Source of the DNA: Pleomorphomonas sp. PLEO
GTDB lineage: Bacteria; Pseudomonadota; Alphaproteobacteria; Rhizobiales; Pleomorphomonadaceae
Direction: 5' to 3'
Assembly (NCBI RefSeq): GCF_041320595.1
Contig: NZ_CP166625.1
Location: 1,561,501 to 1,625,500, forward strand
Length of the DNA: 64,000 nucleotides
Shown one piece after another: positions 7,195 through 15,734 of the stretch; the first letter of the stretch is position 1; each line of letters begins with the position of its first letter. A program made the translations under genes and the position numbers. Below the pieces are notes generated by a model that saw only the letters and a list, made by a program, of their open reading frames with translations, did no database searches and had not been told where the DNA came from.

Positions 7195-9485
7195 ATGGCC
7201 AGGCTGACCACGCCCTTTGCCGTCGCCGATCTGCCGCCGGCGCCCAACCGGGCGCTGGCGCTCGATCTGGCGCGGGCCGGTCTTGCCGTGTTCCCGGTGC
7301 GCGGTGCCGGGCCGGATGCCAAGAAGCCGTGCCCCACGGTGCGCTGGGGCGATGACGCCACCTGTGACGCCGCGGCGATCGACGGCTGGTGGCGGCGCTG
7401 GCCGGATGCCATGCCGGCCATTCACCTGGGGCGCTCCGGGCTTCTGGTTGTCGACCTCGACCGGCACGACGGCGGCGAGGATGGAATCAAGGCTTGGGAC
7501 GACGTCAATCGGGGCGTGATGGCGCCGGCCGTCGATACGCCCTCGGGCGGCCGCCACATCTATTTTCGCCAGCCGGAAGGCCGCGCCCATGGCAACCGCG
7601 AGGGGCTGCTGAAGGGGCGCGGCATCAACATTCGTGGGCTGGGCGGCTATGTGGTGGCACCCGGCGCGTTGAGAGCCGACGGCGAGGGCGCCTATCAGCC
7701 GCTGCCGGCGGGCGCGCTGAGGGCGGCGCCCCTGGTACCGGACTGGCTTTACGCGCTGATCGATCCGCCCCCCCGGAACCCGAGCCGAGGTTCGAACCGA
7801 GGCAGGAGCCGGGCGCTCCTTCGCCCATCGCCGATGCCCGCCTTGCCCGCTACGCCGACAAGGCTATCGCGGCGGAGATCGACGCGCTGCGCGCCGCCGG
7901 CAAGGGCGGCCGCAACAACCAGCTCAACCGAGGCGCATTTTCGCTGGGGCAGATGGTCGGCGCCGGCTGGCTCTCGGAGGCGACGGCGACATCGCTGCTG
8001 ACCTCGGCGGCGCAAGACTGCGGCCTTGCCGCCGACGATGGCTTGCCGGCCTGTCTTGCCACCATCCGCAGCGGCCTCAGGAAGGGCAGAACGCAGCCAC
8101 GCGAGGCGCCGCGCGATGCCCGGCCCGAGCCGCCGCGCCCGCCCAAAGGGCCGCGTCGCCTGATCAAGGAGCGCTCCGGCGCGGTAGTTGATGGCGACAC
8201 CGGCGAGGTAGTCCATGAGGCCAAGCGCGCCCGCGCCGCCGTGGAATTCCCCGATGCGTTGACCCACGTGCCGGGCCTTGTCGGCGACATCACCAACTGG
8301 ATCTGCGACACGGCCCGCCGGCCCAACCGGGTGCTGGCGCTCGGCGCGGCGCTGACGCTGGTCGGCACCGCCATGGGCCGCTTCTGGGCCGGGCCGACGC
8401 TGAGCTCCACCGTGCTCTACATGCTGGCGCTGGCGCCGTCCGGCGTCGGCAAGGACCACGCGCTGCAGCAGATCAAGCGGCTGCTCGCGGCCGCCAAGAT
8501 GACGCGCACCATCGGGCCGGACGAGTTCATCTCCATGCCGGCCGTCATCCATTTCATCGAACGCGAGCCGCTGTCGCTTTGCCCGATGGACGAGTTCGGC
8601 GCCTTTTTAAAGCGCATCAACGCCAAGCGTGCCTCCGGCTTCGAGCGCGGCATTTCCAAGATCATGCGTTCGGTGTGGGGCACCAACTTCGGCCTGATGA
8701 CCACGCCGGAATGGGCGGCGACGCCGGCCCGCACCATCCGGGCGCCGGCGCTGTCCATCTACGGCGCCTCGACGCCGGAGGATTTCTTCGAGGCGCTGGA
8801 CGGCGGCGACGTGTCCAACGGCTTCCTCAACCGCTTCACCCTGCTCACCGTAGCCAGCCGCACCGAGGACCGCGAGCCGGCGCTGCCGCCGCTCACCGTG
8901 CCGGAGAAGCTATCGGAAAGCCTCAGGCGGCTGTTCGGCGGCGGCAATCCGCTGGTCGTCGCCTCGAAACTGCACGAGACCGACATCGAGATCGACCCGT
9001 TCGTCATCCCCTGGGGCCCCGGCGCCGAAGCGGTCTACACGGGGTTCCAGCGCGAAATCCTCGCCTGGCAGGACCGCGACGCCGACGCCGAAAACTTCAT
9101 CGGCCGCGCCGCCGAAATGGCGGTGCGCATGGCCACCATCCGGGCCGGCGGCCGCGATCCGGTGGCACCACGGATCACCGTGGACGACATCGAATGGGGC
9201 CGGGCGGTGGCGCTCTGGTCGGCCCGCACCCTCTACCGCATGGGCCGCCTCTACATCTCCGAAACCGACTTCCAGGCCGAAGCCAACCGCGTGCTGCGCA
9301 TCATCGACAAGGAAGGCGGCGAGATTTCTCAGGAGACGCTCAGGGCGCGGATGAAGAACCGGCTGCGGGCGCGGGAGTTGAGGGAGGTGATCGAAACGCT
9401 GGAGGATACGGGCGCGATTACGCGGGAGAGCGTGGCGACGGAGGGCGGAGGACCGAGGAAGACGCTGTATTTTTTGAGGGGGTAG
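7195..9485 (+). pseudogene. prim-pol/ATPase replication protein with a -1 frameshift at a C7 run
   Basis: Two frames together encode one protein of about 760 residues. The first (from 7195) is an archaeo-eukaryotic primase-type prim-pol domain: metal-binding VVDLDRHDGG near residue 95 and SGGRHIYF near residue 120. The second (to 9485) is a P-loop ATPase of the DUF3987/phage helicase kind with Walker A APSGVGKD and a following MDEFG acidic box. The first frame loses sense after LIDPPP, exactly at a run of seven Cs (about 7768-7774); the second frame takes over with EPEPRFEPR. One missing base would explain it. Sequencing error, true decay or slippage of polymerase or ribosome at the run are all possible. 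It would start phage DNA replication. Confidence 0.75.
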
Positions 9486-9647
9486 GGGGGTAACGAAGTA
9501 GTCGCCCGGTTCCTTCAGCGTGCTGTCTACGCCGTACAGGGCTTCAAGTCCAATATGTCTGCTCATCCGATTTGCGATTGGATTTACGTGATAATTGTCC
9601 GTAATTGATCCCTTGACGGCGAACGGGGATATGGTAGCGTCAACATA

Positions 9648-9791
9648 GGCTTACAGGCAGAATTGTTGTCCGGTTTCGAGACATATGTACCAATGTCGGA
9701 TGGGCTTTTGTGCTACCCGATACCCTTATTGCATGATGCCTGCTATTCGTATGTATTATGCTACCTGAACGCGTAAGAGTGCCTGTAAGCC
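9648..9791 (+). ncRNA. retron msr-msd non-coding RNA
   Basis: The region just before the reverse transcriptase has the layout of a retron RNA. GGCTTACAGGCA at 9648-9659 and TGCCTGTAAGCC at 9780-9791 form a perfect 12-bp inverted repeat, the a1/a2 pair that primes reverse transcription. Inside are a small stem TGTC/GACA (9667-9670 with 9680-9683), a stem 9696-9703 with 9713-9720 (one mismatch, 9-base loop), and GCATGAT/ATTATGC at 9731-9737 with 9755-9761 (one G-T pair), the candidate msd hairpin. TTGACG (9613-9618) and TAGCGT (9635-9640) with a 16-base spacer would start transcription at about 9647, right at a1. Exact msr/msd borders are not determinable by eye. Confidence 0.75.
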
Positions 9792-9804
9792 CGTTTGTTT
9801 TTGG

Positions 9805-11547
9805 GTGGCCGTGTCACAACTGAAAAAGCTTAAAGAGACGAGCGATCGAAATGAGCTTGCTGCCCTATTAGGGTTCAAGCCCAGTGCGCTAACGTCTATT
9901 ATTTATCAAACTCCGCTCGAAAATCGTTATACGATCTTTGAAATAGACAAGAAGTCCGGCGGAAAGAGAATAATCAAAGCCCCTACTCCGAAACTCAAGA
10001 AACTACAAACGCACCTGTCGCATCTGTTGTACCAATGTCTCGATGAGATCGAAAGAGAGCGCGGCGAGAAGCCTTTGTCGTTTGGCTTCCGAAGGGACCT
10101 TTGGATCGCTGACAATGCGGCCTGTCACAAAGGACGGCGTTGGGTGCTCAATCTCGACCTGAAGGATTTTTTCCCATCCTTCAATTTCGGCCGCGTCCGT
10201 GGGTTTTTCCTCAAGGACAAGTTTTTCAAACTCCAGCCCCAAGTCGCTACCACGATCGCGCAGATCGCCTGTGACGGTGTTGCGTTACCTCAGGGAAGCC
10301 CGTGTTCCCCTGTGGTGTCGGAGTTAATCGCCCGCATCCTGGATATGCGCTTGGTTTGGCTCGCGAAGAAATATCGCGTGACATACACACGCTACGCGGA
10401 CGACATCACCTTTTCTACCAGCCAGAAAGATTTTCCTGCGGGTGTTGCCTTTCGAGATGTCCAAGATACCGCGCTTTGGATATTGAGCGACGAGCTCCTT
10501 ACCAAGATTACTGGCTGCGGATTTGAGGTGAATCCAGAAAAAACTCGCATGCAGTTCCGTGGTAGTCGCCAATCTGTAACTGGCCTGACGGTCAACAAGA
10601 AGGTGAACGTTAGTAGTGAGTATTATCGCCGCGCACGAGCCATGTGTGACTCACTTTTTTCAACAGGTTCTTATTTTCGGTCGATGGAAAAACCGGATAA
10701 AGAAGGAGGCGATTCGAAGCCTAATTTGACCAATAGCCTCAATCCACTAGAAGGCATACTGGGGCATATCTACGCGGTCACGCAAACAGAAGACCGAAGG
10801 GATGTTGGAGAGCAGCGGATAAAGCCAAGAGCCATTAGAAAACTCTATCGACGTTTCCTGTTCTACAAATATTTCGTGGCACTTGATGTTCCGCTGATCG
10901 TCACAGAAGGCAAAACAGATCCAGTTTATCTGCGGGCTGCCGTTCAAAGCCGTACCCGGTTTCATCCAATCTTGGGAGAGGCAAAAGGTGGATCGTTTAT
11001 CCACGCGGTTCACTATTTCAACTATGGAGGACTTTCACACGAGGTGCTTGACCTTGGGGGAGGTGGTGTTGGTAATTTGAAATCTATTCCATTGGACTAT
11101 CGACGCAACTTTCTTCCGAAAAAAGACGAACACCGCGCGATGGCACATAAATCAATGGCGTATCCTGTCATTTTGGTCTTGGACAATGATACTGGCCTCG
11201 GCCCTGTCGCGAGCACCATGAAAGAGAATTTTGGCGTAAGCTTCAGCGTGACTTCGACCGCGTCATTCTACCATATTACGGACAACCTATATGTCGTTAA
11301 GACCCCGGAGACTGTTGGCAAGAGCTGTATCGAGGACCTGCTACCCAAGGAGTGGCTGGAGAAAGAGCTGAACGGAAAGAGGTTTAATCCCAAGCCCGAC
11401 ATCACAAAACAATATGGCAAGGAAGTGCTCGCCAATTCCGTGATTAAGCCCAATGCCAGCCAGATCGATTTCTCAAGGTTCGATCCTCTGCTCGACCGAA
11501 TTGTCGCGGTGATGGTAGACTATGCCTCAAAGAAATCCGCCCACTAG
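9805..11547 (+). CDS. retron reverse transcriptase fused to TOPRIM domain
   Basis: A 580-residue retron reverse transcriptase with an extra C-terminal domain. Visible RT features in order: NAxxH retron motif (NAACH, 104-108), motif A (NLDLKDFFPSF, 116-126), LPQGSPCSPVVS (161-172), catalytic YADD (197-200), and the retron VTG motif (SVTGLTVNKK, about 257-266). From about residue 360 a TOPRIM fold follows, with the glutamate motif VTEGKTD (366-372) and the acidic VLDND (458-462), as in the Ec67/Eco2-type RT-TOPRIM retrons. Known retrons of this kind protect against phage by abortive infection, with the TOPRIM acting as the effector nuclease. Translation starts at GTG 9805 (or GTG 9811), 13 bases after the a2 repeat. 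GC is lower than in neighbouring genes, suggesting transfer. Confidence 0.93.
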   Translation: MAVSQLKKLKETSDRNELAALLGFKPSALTSIIYQTPLENRYTIFEIDKKSGGKRIIKAPTPKLKKLQTHLSHLLYQCLDEIERERGEKPLSFGFRRDLWIADNAACHKGRRWVLNLDLKDFFPSFNFGRVRGFFLKDKFFKLQPQVATTIAQIACDGVALPQGSPCSPVVSELIARILDMRLVWLAKKYRVTYTRYADDITFSTSQKDFPAGVAFRDVQDTALWILSDELLTKITGCGFEVNPEKTRMQFRGSRQSVTGLTVNKKVNVSSEYYRRARAMCDSLFSTGSYFRSMEKPDKEGGDSKPNLTNSLNPLEGILGHIYAVTQTEDRRDVGEQRIKPRAIRKLYRRFLFYKYFVALDVPLIVTEGKTDPVYLRAAVQSRTRFHPILGEAKGGSFIHAVHYFNYGGLSHEVLDLGGGGVGNLKSIPLDYRRNFLPKKDEHRAMAHKSMAYPVILVLDNDTGLGPVASTMKENFGVSFSVTSTASFYHITDNLYVVKTPETVGKSCIEDLLPKEWLEKELNGKRFNPKPDITKQYGKEVLANSVIKPNASQIDFSRFDPLLDRIVAVMVDYASKKSAH

Positions 11548-11651
11548 GGATCAAAATTGCCAAAGGGCTTGGGGGCTCCAATCTGGCTATGGTGGCAAAG
11601 CTGTTGGAAGGGGCGGCCCATTAGGTAATGCGCAACCTTATGGGGGCACCC

Positions 11652-11876
11652 ATGCCACGCCCCAAGCAAACCGTTGACGGGCTGACCAAGTTTCAGCGTT
11701 ACCGGCAGCAACAGCAGCGTCAGGGCATGAAGCAATTGCGGATTTGGGTGCCCGATCCCAACCGGCCGGAATTTGTCACCGAGGCCAAGCGGCAGGGACT
11801 TTCTCTGCGTGGCCGGGCCGAAGAGGCTGAGGCGTCGGGCTTTATTGCCGCCGCTTTTGAGTGGCCTCAGGAATGA
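11652..11876 (+). CDS. MazE-like antitoxin (DUF3018 type)
   Basis: A 74-residue antitoxin of the DUF3018 type. The pattern VDGLTKFQRYRQ, then GMKQLRIWVPDPNRPEF, then a helical tail matches the second antitoxin in this window (47667). The start at 11652 is preferred over ATGs at 11628 and 11640 because GGGGG precedes it with normal spacing and the family begins there. Its stop overlaps the toxin start (ATGA). It should bind DNA through its N-terminus and block the toxin with its C-terminus. Confidence 0.8.
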   Translation: MPRPKQTVDGLTKFQRYRQQQQRQGMKQLRIWVPDPNRPEFVTEAKRQGLSLRGRAEEAEASGFIAAAFEWPQE

Positions 11877-12199
11877 AACGGGGCGATCTCGTAAAGGTCT
11901 CGACCCAGGGCGACACTGGCAAGCCGCGCCCGTCGGTCGTCATCCAGTCCGATGCGCTCGACGCGGCCGATAGCGTGCTCGTCGCCTTGTTGACCAGCAC
12001 GACCGCCGATGCGCCGCTCTACCGGCTCACGCTTGAACCTACTGCCGGCAACGGCCTCAAGACCATCTCGCAGGTGATGGTGGACAAGGTGCTGGCCTAT
12101 CCGCGCGCCAAATGCGGCCCGGTGATCGGCCGGCTTTCATCCGCCGACATGCTGGTGCTGAACAACATGCTGCTGGTGATGATCGGCCTTGCCGACTGA
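11873..12199 (+). CDS. MazF/PemK family toxin
   Basis: A 108-residue PemK/MazF-type endoribonuclease toxin. The opening MKRGDLVKVSTQGDTGKPRPSVVIQ contains the RGD-L and KPRP-VVIQ motifs of the family, followed by LLTSTTADAP and SQVMVDKV (the usual Q-hydrophobic-D-K segment). It would cut mRNA at short sequences. It lies in a two-gene operon with the preceding antitoxin. The pair follows the retron by about 100 bp and may stabilise or belong to the same mobile segment. Confidence 0.88.
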   Translation: MKRGDLVKVSTQGDTGKPRPSVVIQSDALDAADSVLVALLTSTTADAPLYRLTLEPTAGNGLKTISQVMVDKVLAYPRAKCGPVIGRLSSADMLVLNNMLLVMIGLAD

Positions 12200-12364
12200 C
12201 GGCAGATCAAAACGCCGCCGTCTTGTCGGTGCCGTATTGATCCATGAATAGTCCATAAGCAGGCTTCGTGATCCGTTTATGGATCATGCTGGTCGCGGGC
12301 TGTGAGGAAAGCGGCGTTGCACCCGTCCTATGTTGCGCGACCTATTCGAAAGCGAGCTCCTCCC

Positions 12365-12952
12365 ATGTCCTCTCCCCTCCAAGCCATCCTCATCTCCGGC
12401 ACTTCCCATGTCGGCAAGTCGACGCTGGCGGAGAAGCTCGCCGGGCGGCTCAAGTGGGCGGGGATGTCCACCGACAAGCTCGGGCGGCATCCTGGCCGGC
12501 CGTGGCTGGGGATCCCGGCGCCCGTCGCCGAGTTCTATGCGCGGCTGTCGCCCGAGACGATCCACTGGTTCTTGAAGGTGCACCACGAGAACATGTGGCC
12601 GGCGATCCGCCAAAGGATCGAGGTGGAGCGGGACGCCGGGCGGCCGTTCGTGCTGGAGGGCGCGGCGCTCAGGCCCGAGTACATTGCCCCCATTGTTTCC
12701 GATGAGATCTTTGGCGTGCTGTTGCATGCCGATGACGCGTTTCTGCGCGGGCGCATGCGGTCGGCGGCCGATTATGAGCAGCGCGACGGCGCCGAACGTG
12801 GCCTGATTGACGCTTTCATCGATCGGTCCTTGCGGGAAAATGCCGCGTTCAAGGATGCGGCCCTTAAGGGCGGGCTCAGAATCGTCGATGCCGCCGACGA
12901 GCGGGCGATCGACGACCTATTCGATGAGCTTGTCGCGCGGGCTTCGATCTAA
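12365..12952 (+). CDS. P-loop small-molecule kinase-like protein
   Basis: A 195-residue P-loop protein with Walker A SGTSHVGKST at about residues 11-20 and an LID-like arginine region (FLRGRMRSAADYEQRDG). The layout resembles 2-phosphoglycerate kinase-like and chloramphenicol phosphotransferase-like kinases (AAA_33 group). The acceptor is unknown. The ATG at 12365 is taken because the upstream extension is not family-like. Its 3' end overlaps the convergent GNAT gene by 4 bp. Confidence 0.8.
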   Translation: MSSPLQAILISGTSHVGKSTLAEKLAGRLKWAGMSTDKLGRHPGRPWLGIPAPVAEFYARLSPETIHWFLKVHHENMWPAIRQRIEVERDAGRPFVLEGAALRPEYIAPIVSDEIFGVLLHADDAFLRGRMRSAADYEQRDGAERGLIDAFIDRSLRENAAFKDAALKGGLRIVDAADERAIDDLFDELVARASI

Positions 12953-13539
12953 CTGCCGCGTAAGGCCGCCCCTTGGTTGGAACGTTGCATCCACTCGGAT
13001 TTGAGCAGGGCGTAGATATATTCGTCGCCCCACTTGCCGTTGAACCGGTCGTTCTGGATGAGGTGCGCTTCGCGCCTCAGGCCCAGCCGCTCGACGACCG
13101 CCACCGATCTTGCATTCGCACTATCGAGGCGGGCGAAGATGCGATGGAAGCCGATGGCCTCGAAGCCGATCCGCAGCAGGGCGGCAACGGCTTCCGTGGC
13201 GTAGCCCTTGCCGGCGTGAACGGGGTTGAAGATGTAACCCACCTCGCCTTGAAGTGCGTCTCGGCTGGCCAGCTTGAGCAGAACCTCGCCGACCACCGCG
13301 CCGCCCGCCTTCACGGTGACGGCCAGCCGGTAAACATCGCCGTCGCCCTCGAAGCGGGCGGCCAGCACGCGGTCGAATTTCTCACGCAGGGCGTCCCCGG
13401 TTGGCGGCGGCGCATAGAGATAGGCGTAGACCTCGGGGCGGGCGTGATAATCGGCGTACTGGCCCCAATCGCCGTCGGCGAATGGGCGCAGCACCAGGCG
13501 ATCGGTCTCGTGGCGAGAGGGAGGCGTTTGAAGGGTCAT
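12949..13539 (-). CDS. GNAT family N-acetyltransferase (RimJ/RimL type)
   Basis: A 196-residue acetyltransferase of the RimJ/RimL type. It opens with ETDRLVLRPFADGDWGQYADYH, has the GEVGYIFNPVHAGKGYATEAV acetyl-CoA-binding loop and the IFARLDSANARSVAVVERLG segment, all typical of the family. Members acetylate ribosomal proteins, amino acids or antibiotics; the substrate here is unknown. It converges with the kinase gene. No operon partner is evident. Confidence 0.88.
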   Translation of the reverse strand: MTLQTPPSRHETDRLVLRPFADGDWGQYADYHARPEVYAYLYAPPPTGDALREKFDRVLAARFEGDGDVYRLAVTVKAGGAVVGEVLLKLASRDALQGEVGYIFNPVHAGKGYATEAVAALLRIGFEAIGFHRIFARLDSANARSVAVVERLGLRREAHLIQNDRFNGKWGDEYIYALLKSEWMQRSNQGAALRGS

Positions 13540-13609
13540 CGATATCCCTTATCGCGGCGGCAGGCGGTGTCCAAGCGTGGGGTTGGTCAGAGGGGCGGTC
13601 GCTTGCCCG

Positions 13610-14026
13610 TCAGTCAATGATGGGCTGGCCGCCTTCACGCGCCAGGCGCGCCAGGCCTTCCTTCATTTGCCGCACCTGTTCGGGCGAATGGCTCTGCCAC
13701 TTGGTCACTTCCGCGATGATCCTGAGGGGATCGCGGGAGCGATAGGATAACGTCGGGTTTCCGGGAAATTTCTTGTCCGTCAGATTGGGATCGTCGAAGA
13801 TCGGCCCGGTGGGTTCCACGACATAGATGCGCTCGGGCTCAAGGCCGGCGGCAAGCTCGGCGCCCCAGATCGCCGCGTCCAGCGTGCCCGAGAAATAGAC
13901 CCATGAAAGCGGTTGAGGGGTGCCAAAGTTCGAAGAATGACCGACGACGATATGGTCGCCCGGCCGCAGGTTGGCCCTGGTTCCGTGGAAGAAGGATTGC
14001 GCAAACACGCTGGCCGAAGCTGACAT
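13610..14026 (-). CDS. arr: NAD(+)--rifampin ADP-ribosyltransferase (Arr)
   Basis: A 138-residue protein of full family length that matches Arr enzymes. The NAD-binding start FFHGTRANLRPGD, the FSGTLDAAIWGAELAAG stretch, the VVEPTGPIFDDPNLTDKKFPGNPT segment and the YRSRDPLRI motif are all characteristic. Arr transfers ADP-ribose from NAD to the C23 hydroxyl of rifamycins and inactivates them. The ATG at 14026 has GGGAG upstream; a GTG two codons earlier is the alternative. It is chromosomal here with no integron or transposon beside it. Confidence 0.92.
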   Translation of the reverse strand: MSASASVFAQSFFHGTRANLRPGDHIVVGHSSNFGTPQPLSWVYFSGTLDAAIWGAELAAGLEPERIYVVEPTGPIFDDPNLTDKKFPGNPTLSYRSRDPLRIIAEVTKWQSHSPEQVRQMKEGLARLAREGGQPIID

Positions 14027-14081
14027 AGGCACAAGGCTCCCCGTTTATTGTTGACGCCGCCGCCGTTGGCACAGAGAGCCT

Positions 14082-14576
14082 TCAGGTCGCCGGTATCAGG
14101 GTTTTTTGAAAGCGATGGGTCGCTACGATGAATTGCCGGCTGACGCCCTTCGGCATCCAAAGCGCATCGTCAAAGGTGTCTGTGAGGTGCCAGCCCTCCC
14201 GCTGATAGAACCTTTCGGCGCGGCTATTGCCGGCCGTGCAAAGCAGTTCGGCCTCCGACACCCCATCGGCGAACAAAAGCTGTTCCGCGAACGATAACAA
14301 CGCATGCGCCGTTCCGGTTCCACGGGCGGATGTGCCGACATAGAGTTTGACGACTTCCGCTGCTTTGACGGAGACAAACCCGATGAGTTCGGTGCCGTCC
14401 CTCGCCACGTAGAAGGCGTCTTTCGCCTCTTTCAGCCAGATGGCGAAGTGGCCTTCGGTGCGAAAGGACAACCCCTCGGGCGGCACGAGGGCGGCATGCG
14501 CTTCGTGCCATCCCCGGTGCCAGAGCTGGACGATTTTTCCCTGGTCGGCGACCCTAGCCGGATGGATGTCGAGCAT
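14082..14576 (-). CDS. GNAT family N-acetyltransferase
   Basis: A 164-residue acetyltransferase. The acetyl-CoA-binding region reads LYVGTSARGTGTAHALLSFAEQ, and the following CTAGNSRAERFYQREGWHLTD segment is the usual end of the GNAT core. The start at 14576 (MLDIHPARVADQ) is the natural family start; upstream sequence in the frame is arginine- and glycine-rich shadow. The gene is 6 bases downstream of cbtA in the same direction and may be cotranscribed with cbtBA. Confidence 0.88.
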   Translation of the reverse strand: MLDIHPARVADQGKIVQLWHRGWHEAHAALVPPEGLSFRTEGHFAIWLKEAKDAFYVARDGTELIGFVSVKAAEVVKLYVGTSARGTGTAHALLSFAEQLLFADGVSEAELLCTAGNSRAERFYQREGWHLTDTFDDALWMPKGVSRQFIVATHRFQKTLIPAT

Positions 14577-14581
14577 GCGGT

Positions 14582-15325
14582 TTACGCGCGGCCGAGGCGG
14601 CGCGCGCCCTGGGGAGCCGCGCCGGACAGCAGCCGCTCGGCGAGGAAGCCGAACAACAGGCCTTGCGCGCCCCAGATGATCGCTTGCAGGCCGAGCGAGG
14701 CCAGACGGAAGCGCCAAAGCATGACGGCGGAGAAGGTTTCCGGCACTTCGTTGATCTCGGGCAGCAGCGTCATCACCGCCGCCATGACGGCGATATAGGC
14801 AAGGCCGCCGAGGAGGACGGCATTCCAGGCGCCGAGGCGCGCCCAAGTCTGCCGCGCCAGCGCGAAGGCGACGATCATCACCGCGACCGATACCATCAGC
14901 ATGATGAAGTAGAGCTGGGTGCGGATGACGATAGTCTCCGGGCTGCCGACGGCTGGCGGGTTGGCCGGGTATTTGATCGCCGGCACCAGGATCACCGCGA
15001 CAAAACCGGCGAGTGCCAGCAGCGCGGCGAGCGGGCGGGCGCCGAGGGCGCTGAAGCGGCCGAGCACCAGCGCGAACACCAGCGACAGGATGCCGCCGAG
15101 GGCGGCGCTGTAGACGATGACGCCGGTGAGCAGGCCGAGGCCGGCCTGCGTTGCCCGGCTGACCAGCTCGGGCTCGGCGGCTTCTCCGGCCGCGTGGCTG
15201 GCCTGCTCCTCGAAGGCGATGGCGAAATCGACCAGCGGCTCGCCATAGAGGCGGGCGAACAGGAAGGCCATGAGGCCACCGACCACGCCGGCAATCATGC
15301 CGCGCAGCAAAAGCTTTCCAGTCAT
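14582..15325 (-). CDS. cbtA: CbtA family cobalt transporter subunit
   Basis: A 247-residue integral membrane protein with about six hydrophobic segments, beginning LLLRGMIAGVVGGLMAFLFARLYGEP. Sequence, length and pairing with a CbtB-type small protein identify it as CbtA, the membrane subunit of a predicted cobalt transporter controlled by cobalamin. The ATG at 15325 starts at the first helix. It follows cbtB by 10 bases and both lie downstream of a cobalamin riboswitch, so expression should fall when B12 is plentiful. Conserved acidic and histidine-poor loops are as usual for the family. Confidence 0.9.
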   Translation of the reverse strand: MTGKLLLRGMIAGVVGGLMAFLFARLYGEPLVDFAIAFEEQASHAAGEAAEPELVSRATQAGLGLLTGVIVYSAALGGILSLVFALVLGRFSALGARPLAALLALAGFVAVILVPAIKYPANPPAVGSPETIVIRTQLYFIMLMVSVAVMIVAFALARQTWARLGAWNAVLLGGLAYIAVMAAVMTLLPEINEVPETFSAVMLWRFRLASLGLQAIIWGAQGLLFGFLAERLLSGAAPQGARRLGRA

Positions 15326-15335
15326 GAAAGACGCC

Positions 15336-15548
15336 TCAGTGGCAGGGGAAACCCAGGAGGTGGCGGCCGTCGTGCACGAATTCATGCACGTACATGCTGT
15401 TGAACAGCGAGGTCGCGCCTTCCTCGGCGCCGACGAAATACACCGCCAGCATCAGTAGCAGACCGGCGAACACGGCCCATGGCAGAACCTCGCCCAGCGG
15501 AATGGCGGCCGGCGGCGACAGGGGAGCGGTGCGTGAAATGCTGGACAT
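15336..15548 (-). CDS. cbtB: CbtB family cobalt transporter subunit
   Basis: A 70-residue protein with one membrane helix (LPWAVFAGLLLMLAVYFVG) and a histidine-rich C-terminus (HEFVHDGRHLLGFPCH) that is the likely metal-binding tail of CbtB. AGGAGG lies 6 bases before the ATG. It is the first gene of the cbtBA operon and directly follows the riboswitch. Confidence 0.92.
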   Translation of the reverse strand: MSSISRTAPLSPPAAIPLGEVLPWAVFAGLLLMLAVYFVGAEEGATSLFNSMYVHEFVHDGRHLLGFPCH

Positions 15549-15559
15549 GGAAAGCCTCC

Positions 15560-15690
15560 TGGGATTGCGCGTCCCGATGACAGAAGGATGGCGAACAGGT
15601 CTGGCTCTCGGGTTTCAGCCCGATTACAGTGGCGCGACCGCTCCGGAGTTTCACCGGCTTCCGCTCAACATCGTCGCTCACCCTCCGCTA
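15560..15690 (-). promoter_or_regulatory. cobalamin (B12) riboswitch
   Basis: On the minus strand the leader of cbtB contains the conserved cobalamin riboswitch core: GCCGGTGAAACTCCGG followed by AGCGGTCGCGCCACTGTAA (15658 down to about 15624) and the B12-box AGCCAGACCTG (15607 down to 15597). The 5' arm GGAGGGTGAGCGACG begins near 15687. Binding of adenosyl- or methylcobalamin should reduce expression of cbtBA. End points are approximate. Confidence 0.9.
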
Positions 15691-15734
15691 AGTGCCGATG
15701 CCTGTCAATCGCAAATGATCGATGAGGAATGGGG

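Noticed and set aside
12239-12286. GATCCAT / ATGGATC inverted repeat as a phage attachment site
   Set aside because: It is only 7 bp per arm, no integrase is nearby and no matching copy was noticed at the left end of the phage module.
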